Made by a program: the position numbers and the translations under genes. From the NCBI GenBank assembly GCA_039621445.1, contig CP154957.1, positions 28,840,798-28,904,797 of the forward strand: a stretch of DNA of 64,000 nt, in the 5' to 3' direction. How positions within the stretch are numbered: position 1 is the stretch's first letter; every line of letters starts with the position of its first letter. Below are positions 19,780 to 32,000 of this stretch, piece after piece. The notes beneath the pieces are model-generated. The model did not search any database. It worked only from the letters and a program-made list of their open reading frames with translations, and was not told where the DNA came from. Source of the stretch: Euglena gracilis. Lineage: Eukaryota > Euglenida > Euglenophyceae > Euglenales.

Positions 19780-22700
19780 GATTGCGCAAGTAACTCAGTT
19801 AATTGGGATTTCCTGAACTTGTTCATCAGCTCCCAGGTGGTAGAAGGTGTGAGACCACAAAGTCCATGGTGTGACAGGCTCTGCTTTCGGAACTGTCCAA
19901 TGCTCTTCTCGCGAATTGAATTGGAACCTTCGAATTCCCTTCGTGCCCGATGTCCGGTTTCGCGGGTGTTGAGGCACGTGTTTCCACCCAAAAACGGGAC
20001 ACCAAAACGACCTCCAAAAGGCCACAATTCCCGAATGGGTCCCGGATTGCGCGATTGCGCAAGGCAAGTCCACTTTTGTGAGCTAAGTGCGAAGTAGACC
20101 GCCTAAGATTGTGGAATGGGGCCTGCACTCGGTGATTTGGGGGAATGAGGCAAGGGGCCTCCCCAGACAGTCTCGGCCGTCCTGCAAGGGTGGCGAGGGA
20201 TGGGCCCCTCCCGGTGCCCATCAGCCTGTGTCACACCCACACCGCAGCCCCCCCTCCCTTGTTCTGCCGGCCCCTCCACCCCCCCCCCCCTGCCCTGTGC
20301 CATTGCTGAGCCCCGACGCCTTTGGTGTGGGCAAATACCCCCTCCGTCGCTGTCTTTGTATTGGACCCGAACGCAAGCGTGAGTGCCACGGCCCTCCGTC
20401 CCCTCGCGACCGGCGCTGCTCCTCACAGCAACGCCGGCGTATACGGCTGAGACGACGCAACCAGCCAAACCAATCCTGCCCAATCAATGCAGTGAAATGG
20501 GAGGTGCCAAATCAGCTGCTGCTGCAATCAAGAACCAAAATATGATTTCATTGGTCTGCACATGTTGATGAAAATGCTCATTCAGCCGCGTCCAACTGTG
20601 ATTGTCCAGTCAGGTACCAAAGCATATGGTTATGGCATTTCTTATTCCATTGTGTAAATGCGTATATGTGCACGTGCTGTCGAAAAGACGAAAAAAATCA
20701 CAAAAGTATTTGCAAAGCTTCGCAAGTACGGAAGTTTCCCCCAAAAAAATCAACAAGAATCACAAAATCACGGGAAGCTTCCTGAAAATGAGGGGAAATC
20801 ACGGAGATCAGGAAAATATTATCGAAATGCAGGGAAAGTGCTGCATAAAAAAGGGAAATTATTTCAGAGATGTGAAGCTTTCTGGTTGCATGAAGTTTCC
20901 AAAGATTTTGGAGAAGTCAAACAGAATCCTGCAGTGATGACATATTGACCCGCAATGAACGTCTGAGCTCCTTGGCAGGGAATTTTGGTACACTGGAAAA
21001 TCCTCCCCAAAGTTAAAGCCCCCAAAGGAAAAAAAAGAAACCTCCCCCAAAATATCAAGTCCTCTTGAGGGTCTTGAAGTTCCTCCCAGATGAAAGACCT
21101 CGGTGAGCCAGCAACAGGATGTTTGGGGATCTATGGCGAAAAAAATGAGGGTGGGAAAACAGGCATATATAATACACTATAAAGATTAATTATATTATAT
21201 TTACATAGTTTAATAATAACTACATTACATATTTTTTTCAAAAAATGAGAAGACAGGTGAATGCCACCAAACAGCATTATTATCCTGCGCAAGTGTAAAG
21301 TCTTTGTGGGGGTCTTGGATTTCCGCCCAGAGATGAAGAAGGTAGGGGGGGCTTATACGATGTATTGTTTGATTATGTGGAGTCACCATACCAACTTCTC
21401 CTCCACTAGAAATTGGCACAGTGAGGTCTCCAGCCACCAGAGCTGGGAAGGCCTGGTGGGGGGGGGGACTCCCCTTCACCGAAGGGAATTTTGACCGAAG
21501 AATCGGTGCCCCCGAAAATACGGGGAGGGTTGGTGGTGGTGGTGGGTGGGGGGGGGTCCCCCACCCACCACCCATAGGGTTGCGGAGATTCCCGTTCAGC
21601 CCTGCCAGCCACTGTTACTCATGTTATTTGCTAGGTGACAGCCCTTTGGTGAGGTTTTCATTCTTCTGGGAATTCCTCTTCAGTGACCTCCGAATTGTGA
21701 AATTGAAGACCTGGATGCAGCAAAATATTGGTATTCCTCTCCAAGGTTGGCAAGTGCATGTATTCACAAATGACCATCAACCAGCACCCAAAATTTGGCT
21801 TTTTTTTCAATTATCATATAATCAGGAACGATAAGATTGCTATTCATGCTTCTCAGTCATTGTATGCATTGGGAGAATTGGCAGCAGTCATCATATCCAG
21901 AAGAAGACAATTTGAAATACAGGACATTCCATTCAAAACCATCCCATCTCTCTTTATGTCTTTGAATCTGGAAACTTCCGTCTGTAGGAATTGAATCACT
22001 GCAGCCGACAATTGTATTCCTAACGACAACCCCTAACCCTCACACCATGCCTCATTGAGCAGAATTGCTGAAAAACGCCCGAAAAACACATCCATGGAGC
22101 ACAGATCCCCGTCGTTGAATTACTGCCACCTGGAATACTGACTCCGGATGAACATCCAACTGTTGATGGGATAGAACAAACAACCCCTGCCGGTGCACAT
22201 GGTTTTGAATCCACGCAGATTAGGAGCGGTTATCATATTTAATTGAATTCAAAAAGGAAGAGTGGAGGACGTTGAAAGGTGTGAATGCTCTCTTTGTGTT
22301 TTATTCAAATTTGCCAGCCTTAAATCCTTGGGTTTTGGCCGCACTGCCTAAACCCCGGGATCAATACAAGGACGTGCCACAGCTTTAAATGGGAGGTGTC
22401 CTACCCCCACCTGCAGGGGGGGGGGGGTCTGGGGTATCTGGCCCCCAAATGGTTAAATTCTTTCCGTCCGCACTTTGCATCAAAAAAATTGTGTCAATTT
22501 TGACAGATTTTTGCGAAACACCTTTTTTCCAGCCAGTCTGCACGACCCCCTGGGGTCCTCAAGAAAACCCCTGGTTGCATTACAGCTTTGTCCCCCCATT
22601 CCCATGTCTTTATGGCTGCAAACAATTGTCCCAAAAATGCACCACGTCGCAACATGAGTAATGTTGCATTAATGAAAATATTCCCCTGGAGAACATAAAA

Positions 22701-23400
22701 ATATTTTTTTTCCAAATCCTCTCCAGCAGAAATGTGAACATTCCAGGAGGACACAGAAAATTTTTTTGCAATTTGTGTTTTATTTTTCACAATCCATGTT
22801 TTTTGAGGTGCTTTTTTCAGCTTTGATTGGTTTTTGGCTTCCTTATTTCGATTGGTTTAGGCTGGGTTTTAAATTTCATTCATCTGTGCCGTTATCTTTT
22901 TGGCTGAGGGTGTTTGGATTCAGACAGATTTGATAGTTTTATTTGGACAAGGCAAAATCTGACGGGGAGAGTTTGGCTGTTTGCTCCGCCTCGACACGTG
23001 TGCCGCCCGGGATGCCCGCCTCCCGCCTACTGCTTCAATGGCGTGGTGGGCATCGTTCCAAGCACCAAAGCAACTGCTACGCCGCTTCGCCATTTGCCCT
23101 GAAATGGTTGAGGGTTGGGCTAGATCACCACTTTTTGCCACATGAACGACAAAATTCATAAAAAAATTCGAAACAAAAACGAAAGTGGATCAAACTGTGT
23201 GTCAATCTGTCATTTTGTCCTCTGCAAAGTGACAGGTTGGATCTGTTTGCCCTACAAAGCTGTGTGGGCAGCACCTTCAACACCATCGGTGCACATGTTT
23301 GCAGCATTTTTCTGCAAGGGACAGCATGTTGTCTGAGCAACATGTCTTTGTTGTGCGAATCCCATTCGCTGTGGGCCTTGAGGCTGTAGTATTTTTTTTG
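19780..23400. other. No gene recognised; degenerate MITE fragments
   Basis: Holds C/G runs, an AAAGTTAAAGCCCCC-type fragment near 21006-21090 and a CTCAAGAAAACCCCTG end near 22558-22573 (a CAGGGGTTTTCTTGAG right terminus without a visible partner). Open frames on both strands lack exon-like codon bias. Confidence 0.45.
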
Positions 23401-23408
23401 GCCCGCAA

Positions 23409-25925
23409 ATGGGGAATCCCCCTGCACCTGCTCTGGCCTTGCCGAGCGTCACGCCTCGCGGCAAACGGCGCCTTGTGCTGACCCGCCACCTAACCGTATG
23501 CCTGTGGCCACCCTGTGTGTCGCAAGACCAAGCTTCAGATGATTGGGCTGTTGTCTACTGCCTGCGGCGTCTTGCATGTGTCTTTTGCCTGATTGCAGTG
23601 AAGCTCGGGGTGTGATATAAACGGGTTACTCCCCCTCTTTTTGGACCGACCACCACCTCCACCTGCCAAGGGAGTTTGGACCGACCCCAGGGGACCGGTC
23701 CAACGACCCTCCCCCCCCCAATGTCAAAGTTTTACTTGTGGCGCTTCGCTTCGAAAATGCCCGAAATTTCTCTTCGAAGATTTTGGGCATTTTTTTGGCA
23801 AAATTTTGTCCAAAGAGTGCCAAAAGAAGACACCAGGCCGAAAATTGGTTCGTCGCTGCACAAGGGAGGGAGCCCCCCCCCCCCCCCGCTAGAATGGAGG
23901 GCTGGACCCAACCTGCCCCCCCACCTGCCCTTGTGTCGAAGCCGGTCTCAATGCTTCGACATTCCAGGGATGAGTCGCATACAAAACAAACACGTATACA
24001 GGAGTCACCGTGCACAACTTTAATTGGAGGGGTGGTGTGGAAACAAGTTGATGTGTCGATTCAATTTCTCAATTTGTGTGCTGTAGTTGGGTTTGATTTG
24101 GGTTGTCTTCCATGCTCCCGTCCCCCAGTGCGAAGGACAAGAGACGCTCCCTGCAAACGTTGACCCAAGCCACCTCGTGTTTCGCAGTAACGCCTTTTCT
24201 CAAGGAGAAGAAATGCTTTACAGCAGCGCCACCGCCTCTTCCTGTTCTTCGGGTGATGCAAGTTGTGGGGCCTAGTCTCTCCGCTAAGGTGGGGCACATG
24301 TGACAGCCGATGCACCATAGTGGATGGGTGGGTGTGTCATTCCACGGCCCAAATAATATTTGCTTGGCAGCATCCATGCCCAGGAAAGACAGCAGGACCG
24401 AACAAACTGGGGCAATCTTTCAGCGAAGGAGCCAGGTGGATCGAGAAAAGGCATGTCTGCAACCCCTTGGTCCTTCCCTTTGGGAGGTGGCTCCGTTCGC
24501 ATTGCATGTTTGCATTGAAACACTTGTTGGCCTTTTGTTTGTGGACTCTGTGTGTTGACACAACCCTGAAACAGCACGGGAGGGGGATGAGATGCCTATT
24601 GTTGTTAAAACAAATGAAATGCAATTTTGTTGCATGAGATGTTCACAGTATCAAGAGTGTGAGATTGCACAAAAGGAATTATCTCAGGCAAGAGAAGGTT
24701 GGAGCCAAATTTAATGTTATGAGTATCTGGCAGTTTGGCCCTGTCAATCTGCACACCGATCAGAATTTTGAAGGGCACAGGCGACTCTGGTACATTTGCA
24801 CACAAGCGTTTCATAAATGGTACTCCTCTCAAAGTCCATTCTTTTTCAGGGTGTTGTGTTACCCCACCTTCAATGTGGGTGGCTGGGGGTTTGAATAATC
24901 TTTCCCTTGCGAAATGCACTGCTGGGAGGGGGAGGTCCCCCAACCCCCCCCACACCTCCCCGGCCCCACCAAGCCAGGCTTCTTTTTAAGACCCCGGGGG
25001 GGGGGGTCCCCCCCCACCCACCCAGGGTGGCGCGGGACCCCCCCGGGGGGGGGGGGACGGGGACCCCCCCCAAAATCGGCCCGTTAAAGGCAATTTTCAA
25101 AAATTTTCGGCGCTTCGCGCCGAAAAGGTATACCCAGCGCCTCCGGTGCGGGACCCCCCCCAGGGGGGGGGGGGGCCAGCCTGGACCCACCCACCCACCC
25201 CCCCCCTCCCCCGGGGGGGGGGGGGGGTCAGGTGACTTAAAAAGAAGCCTGCACCAAGCTTTCCCCTGCAACCCTTCCGAGGGCTGGGTTAAGTGTGGAT
25301 TTCATCAAAGGGGTTTCTGGTATTTGTAACCAATGGTCAAATTTTTCTCTTCATTTCAGTTTTTAGGAAGGCACTCTTCACTCCCAGGGGTTCAGCACAA
25401 CTACAACCACAATGTTGAGTCCATCGATGGACTTCTGATCGCGTCGTCTGGTGAGTGGCTGGGCGGTCAGTAATGGATTTTTTCTCTTCGAAGATGCAAA
25501 AAATATGAGAAGCAAAAAGAGGCAAAAAAAACCAAAAGAGGTCGAAACTGAACTGCCCAGCCCAATTTTGCATCTCCAAATGGATGTTTTTTTTTTATAT
25601 TCACTGGTGCATTCTGATTGTAGGTTGAATTTTTTGTGGATACAAAAAATGTGGCTCAAAAAAACACAACAAAACCACTCACAAGAAGGAGGAGAGAAAC
25701 TCAGTCTGTCGCCGTTGTGAAGAGGGGCCAGAAGGAACACAGAATTTTTTGGCCAAGCCTCGAAGCAGGGGACCCCTGGGGGAAAGTGGTTAAAAGTCTA
25801 CCAAATATGCCAGTTGATAGGCAGCAATACCCCTGTCTGGTGCGCCACCCTTTCACCCGTCACATCAACTTGCTTGACGAGATCCCGTCCCTGCTATTCT
25901 CTTATCGCCTTTCCCTGCAGTGCTG
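23409..25925 (+). CDS. Scattered exon-like segments, unrecognised
   Basis: Possible exons on the plus strand: 23409-23495 (MGNPPAPALALPSVTPRGK), 24125-24290 (after CCCCCAG; AKDKRRSLQTLTQATSCF), 25359-25450 (ends at a strong donor GTGAGT; VQHNYNHNVESIDGLLIASS) and 25809-25920 (RHPFTRHINLLDEIPSLLFS). They share an orientation but their codon bias is weaker than in the kinase exons. It is not certain that they form one gene or are translated. No function can be assigned. Confidence 0.2.
24975..25251. mobile_element. MITE with CAGGCTTCTTTTTAAG termini and perfect 8-bp duplication
   Basis: CAGGCTTCTTTTTAAG (24975-24990) and CTTAAAAAGAAGCCTG (25236-25251) are perfect inverted repeats. CACCAAGC occurs immediately before (24967-24974) and after (25252-25259). 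The interior has long C/G runs and a perfect 10-bp-stem hairpin TTTTCGGCGC-TTC-GCGCCGAAAA at 25104-25126. The 8-bp duplication and CAGG end place it with hAT-type MITEs. Confidence 0.93.
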
Positions 25926-25990
25926 CTGCCTTCCCCCTCCTCCACCCCAATGGTGTTTCATGGCCTCTGGCCGCGCATCGGCCGACCCAC

Positions 25991-26081
25991 ATGAGCCGGC
26001 GCGGTACAGCTTTCCTCGGCCTCCTTCTCCTGTCCCTCTCCTGGATTGTGCACACCTCAGTCCCTGCCCACCACAACACAC
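25991..26081 (+). CDS. Glycosyltransferase-like exon 1, signal anchor
   Basis: The ATG at 25991 starts MSRRGTAFLGLLLLSLSWIV: two arginines and then about 15 hydrophobic residues, a classic signal peptide or type II membrane anchor. A donor candidate ACAC|GTGCAA lies at 26081. An open frame continues to 26209 if unspliced. Confidence 0.45.
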
Positions 26082-29000
26082 GTGCAACACCTTGCCCCTT
26101 CCACCCCTCTTTCTTGTTGCTGGCAGACACGATGCGCGCAACCCCACGCCAACCACACAAATCGTTGTTGATTTTTGGGTTTCCCAATCTGCCCAAGGGG
26201 CACGGATGAACAAGAATCCAGGGAAACTCATGGGGGGTGGGGGGTGGGGTGAATTTTCTTTGGGGCCCCTTGGGTGAGTGGGTGGGCGGGTGCAGCAAGC
26301 AGAGGCTTGGTTGTGGACCAGTGCAAAGCCATTTTTTGCCCCTCGTGGCCTGGCAAAGTTGCCTTTCTGTGCATTTTGGCTTTTTTTGAACAAAGTTAGG
26401 CAAAAAAAACAACATGTTAAAAACCTCAATACACATCGGCACGCGGCGTTGGGGCGTTGGGGCGTTTTTTTTTTCCACGCCAGCCCTGCCCCCCTGCCCC
26501 CCCCCCCCGGGGGGGTCTAGCTAGTGACATTACAGCTATACCTAGTGGAAATCCAGCCAGCCCTGGTGTCCAAAAAACAGAGCCTGTTCAGCCCCCGGGT
26601 GTAACGATTTTGAGCTTGTTTCAATTTGTATTTTGGTGAGTTGCTAAAAAGGAGAATCCCAAAGTGGCCGCCCAACCGGAGGGAGGGTTTTCCAAGAAAG
26701 TTGAATGAATTGTTCTTGGAAGAGTGGTGACCCCAGGGCTGTTTAAAAAAAAAATGGGGCTCATTTCCCTAAATGTTGCCATTGACAATGTTCATTCTGC
26801 CAGAAATCAGCATCCTCCAATACCCAGCAGGGGATATTAAGGAATGAAGTGAGTGCTGTATGGTGTTGTGGTGTCCCGATGCACCTGCATGAGCAAATGT
26901 TGTGGGTCAGGGAGTGGTTTAGGGGGGGGGGGGGGTGCAACATGGACCCTCAAAAAATGCGACGCAAAAAAAAGCAAATACACTAACACAAAAACAATAA
27001 TAAAATCAATGATCAATGATCAATCACAAAAATAATGCAAATCGCATGTAAAATCATTAGGAGCTCCCCTGGGATGTGCACTTTTCCAATGGAGAGGACT
27101 TCGAAATTTTTTCTACTCTGTTGGGGAAAATTTTCCATTTTGCATAAAAAAAATAGCATTTTGTTGACCAAAAAAATGCCAAGAAAAATATAACAAAATT
27201 GACAAAAATTTTGATCTCAGGAGAAAATCGGGGCCAAAATGACGAATTTTTTCCAGCAAAATCCAAAATCCAAAAATCACTGGGACAGTAAACACAAAAA
27301 AATTGTGTTCCCTCCCCTGGTGGTTTGTTTGGTCTTGAGATGGCTGGCGGTGCCTGTATGGTGTTGTTGTGTCACTGGACGAAACGTAAGTGAGGCAGAA
27401 GTTGATGGAGGCGCCTTGCTGCCCTCTTGTCTTGTAGGTTTCCTGGTGTGCAATACAGCTGCCAGCACCTCCATTGAATATTTACAGTGACCCAATGAAT
27501 TTTTCTGTGGTGCCTGTGCTGAAAACTGCACACAGGTGAGTTTTGATTGATATGATTCTTTTGCAATACATCCATTCACGAGTTATGGTTTGTAAAAAAA
27601 AAATTCAACGACCTTTTTAGTATTATTTGTCAGCAGAATTTCGAACTTTTTTGAAATATCTATAAGTGTTTTCTTTTTCATGGAGGGCTACGCTGGGGAA
27701 GATTTCTTACAGAGGAAAGTGGATTGCACACCAAAAACACTCATTAAAGGTGCAAAGGAACCCTAAGCTTGTGTGCACAGCAATTATTGATTGGCAGACA
27801 TCCGCATGGTACGACAGACGTGGTACGACAGTTTTTGGAGAGGGCCGATCGACCAGTTCCCCCCAAATCTAGAAACCCTTCCTGCCAGACACCGAGGAGA
27901 GAACCCTTTTTTTTTGAGCAGAGGGCATGAAAGGTATTACTAAAAAAAAACTGACAATTTTGAGTGTTGAAGGGGCCGTGTATCAGATATTTTCAAGGAA
28001 AGTCCCGATTGTCACCTGTTGGTTGAAATAAAACGGAAAAGTATCAACCTCCCATTGGGCTCCCCCTGTGTTTTGCAACTCCCCTGGAATAAAATTTTCA
28101 TTTTTCATTGTTTCGTATTTTTCCATATTTTCATATTGCCCATACGCCTCAGGTTCATCTGCTTGGAAGTGGTTGACCCATCCCCCTAGTGGAAGTGGCC
28201 CGGTCTTTGCCTGATTTGAGGGAATGCCCCATGTGCACAGAGTTTGCATGGGGCCTGAGACCAGGCCTTTGCTTAAGGATTCGCAGTACCCCCCCAGGGG
28301 GACTGGACTGCAGTCAAATTCGGTCAAATTTGGCCAGTCGGGATTCTGGTGGACCCCCAGGAGGGGGGGGGTCCGCCAGCAGGGCCAGCTGGTGGATTTT
28401 TTTTCAGTGACCGGTGCGAAGCACCAAAAGTTTTTTGGGACCCCAAAAAATGGCCAAAAATACTCAATTTGGACCATTTTTTTTGGATTTTTTGGAGAGA
28501 AAAAAAATCAGCCAAAAAAAATGCATTAAAAACCTCATGTCCACCTCGGCGCACAGCGATGCAGGAAAAAAATTTCCCAGTCGGGGGGAGGGACCCCCCC
28601 CCCCAGGCGGAGGGGTCTAGCAAGTCCATTTTTTCCAGTGTCCAACAAAATGGCCAACCAGTGGCCCCGGGGTCCAGCAATGGCCTGCCTGGAACTGGAG
28701 GGGGTGGAAGTCCACGGAGCCACCAAGGCGTCTCCCCGCGAGGCTCTGTGGGACGTGGTGGCCCACACCGGCACCCCCGCCACGGGCTGCAGCCTCAGCA
28801 GCGAGACACAGGTGCTGCTGGTCATCCCGTCGCATGGCACCAGGCAGCGGGGGCTCCTGCTGCAGGTGCTACAGGGCGTGAAGGACATCGCGCTGCACGT
28901 CGCACAGCTGGATATTGTCCTCTTGCTGACGCACAGCCCCTTTCCTCCCAGAGTGAGGAACACGCAGGAAATGTGCATGTGTTTGTGTGCTTGGTGAAAT

Positions 29001-32000
29001 TAATGGCTGTGTGGATGGTGTCGTTTTTCACTTTGGTTTCATTCTGGGGTCTTCGTCCAAATCCATTTGCAAGCAGTGCAGCAAATGAGGACCAGCAAAG
29101 AGATTTGGAGAGAGTTTAAGGAACTCACCAACACCTTTCTTTGATCCTGCGACATTTCGCAACTGCAACGATTTTACCCAGCCATCCTGTCACCCATCAT
29201 TTCTGTCACATCATCATTATCGTTTTTTTTTGTCCATCTGTTTTCATAATTTGGACCGCCTGCACCGTTGTCATACAGGCATTTGGTCACTAGCCTGGCC
29301 CGCCTCCCCCCTGGGGAGGGGGTGATTGGCTGGTCTTTGAAAATAGCAGAGGAGAGCAGAGCAGGGAATGATTGGTTTCTGGGGTCGGCAAAAAAAGTGA
29401 CCAAAGTGACCCAGCGCCAAAAGGTGCCAGAGACATTTTTTGGGGGCTTTCTTCATTCCACATTTGCGGTCAGTTTTCCTGGGTCCCAGAGCGGCATTCC
29501 TCCAGGAGGAGGGGTAGTGGTTCTCCACTGGGAGTTGATGCAGCGTTTTATTTATCGTTGTTGTTCATCACCCCCAATCTGATGTCCGGGGGCTGAACTG
29601 CAGATGATCCAAATTTGGACGGCGCAGGTTCGAATAGGCCCTCCACCCCAAGGTTGGTGGTCTTCAAGCAGCCCCAGCGGGTTGCAAGCGCTCCAGCCAG
29701 TGGCCTTTCGGTTTGGAAAATGGAAAGATACGCTGGGGACCAACCAGCAGGCGGGGATGGGAGCCCCGCGGCAGAAAGCGGAAATCTGCAGTCGCTGAAA
29801 GCAAAAAAGGGGGGGGGGACAAAACAAGGAAAGGCATTTCCAATGCAAGTTGGTGCCCATACCAGGCAATACATCGGGCCACAGTGGCGTTTTGGAGTGC
29901 CATTTTGTGGTGATTGTCCTCAGGCGTGTATTGCCCAGTCGTTTTCAAATACCCCCCCCCCCGGTCAGTAGACCAGCTGGGCACTTTTTTTTTGCAATCG
30001 GGCACATCCCCTTCAGACAAAAACGGTTGATTGTCATTTGCCCCAGTAAGGGCGAACAGTATCACCCAACAAAAAAAATTTAATTGAGACGAAGATAACT
30101 GAGACACCCAAACAGAGACACCCAACCTACATGGAATTTTGCATTTTGCATTGAATAGGAATTTGCATGCCATGCAAGGGTACAGATCCCACTTTGGAAT
30201 TAATGACAGTGGACGGTCAAGTGCTCCGGACGCTCAAAAGCTGCAAAATAAACGTTCTAATGAAACAAATTGCTGATGGCCGTGTGGGATTGGAAAAAGA
30301 TGTAGATTTTTTTCTTTTTCACACCAGGAACTGGTTTTTTACGCCCCCCAACCCGGACACAGCCAAACTGCCTGCGCCCTGCCCCCTGCCCCCCATCCAG
30401 GCGAACACTCTGGTCGAAAATAAAGAAACACTTTGTCCCAAACGTTTGTCCAAGTGGGTGTGGTGAATGGGTGTCTTGATGGGCAGAGGCTGGCACGCCA
30501 CGTGTGTGGCTCAAATTGAGGTAATTGTGCGACATTGTGACAAAAGGCTGAAGGTTGTTAAAAGTTGGCCAAAAAATCCCTGGCCAAAAATTACTCAAAG
30601 TGGGCTAAAACGGCCAAAAATGGCCACAGAGACCCTAGACTAGTTAGAGGTTTCCAGCAAAGGAACGAAATAAGGGCTGGGCATCATTTTGGGGGGGGGG
30701 TCAGGAATGAATTGAGATAAGTTGAGGATTCTTAGGCCCAGTAATCCACAAGAATTTATTAACGTAATTCAAGATCGGGGGATCTTGAATTTGTGGACAG
30801 GTGTTGTTGTTTTTTTGGATTTCTGTTGTTCGGCCAATTGGGGTTTAATTTTGGGGATTACTCTCCGTCCCAGGGAAGGGGGTTGCTCCCCAGTGCCGTT
30901 GGCATATTCCGTTCCCCACCCCAATGTCCACCTCCAAACGGCATTGTTCCCCTCCACCATCGGGTTCCATCTCGTGGGGCAGTTTCGGCCATTCTTCCTC
31001 CACAGCCCAGGCCTCCCTCAGCAGGACAAGGCAGCCGTTGCGATGCGGCCACCGCCACAGCACAACGCGATGCCACGACAGGTTGACCCAAAAAAAAATC
31101 TGACCCGTTTTTGTTTACGCTGCATCCATGCGAGGTGCAAGCGACCCTAACCAATACCATGGTTTACATTGCAGGGGATGTCACAGCAGCCACAGTTTGG
31201 TGGGCTTCTCTGCTCTCTTTACAGTAGGTCATTTGCGAAACCCCATTTTCAAAAAATGACTCGTCTGCAGATTTTTGGGTTGAGAGGTCGTCTTCCACAT
31301 AACTCTCCGCTCTGCCTCGGGTTCTTTCCCTTTTTCTCAAAGCCTTGCATCAAAAGTGACACATGGCAGTACACTCAATAAAAAAAATGGCACTCAATAA
31401 TAAATTGCAGTATACGCATAAAAAATGCATGCATATCACCCAGCTTTCATTTGGCTCAATTTTTGGGCTGTGCTCGTGTGACATGTTGTCACCCCATTGA
31501 TCTTTCTGGCCTTTGGAAGTAAATCTTGATTAGAGGCACACCCACCCTCGACCTGAAATGGATTGTGCATTTGGTTGATGTGCTGTGTGTGTTTTTTTCA
31601 GGAGAGCGTTTTCGAGCTCGAGGGTATGCTTTTGTGAAAGTCCAAATCTGGCGCATTTTCAAACCTCGGACGGATCTGGTATCCCCCCCCCCCGTTTTTG
31701 ACAAGCCTTGTTTGTGACACCCCCCCTGCATTTTCAATTGTATTATGGCGCGTCAACATGCAACACAAAAATGATTCAGGTGCAAAAACTCTCTTATAAA
31801 CAGGGGCATCCGTAAACTCGACCGAAACCGATAATGGCTTTCATGTACAGGTTGACCCTAAATAAAAACAGGAATGCGTATTTTCAGGAAAAGGGTTCTT
31901 CATTAGACCAGCGAACGAGTTTCATTTTTGAATCACCCAACACCCAACAAAAGAAAGAAGGTTGTGGTAGCCGAATAGTGCACACCTCACTGGATGTTGT

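Noticed and set aside
20313-20379. Possible exon before a GTGAGT-like donor
   Set aside because: The text CTTTGTATTGGACCCGAAC matches the right end of CAGGGTTCAATACAAAG-type MITEs, so it is better read as a degenerate element end.
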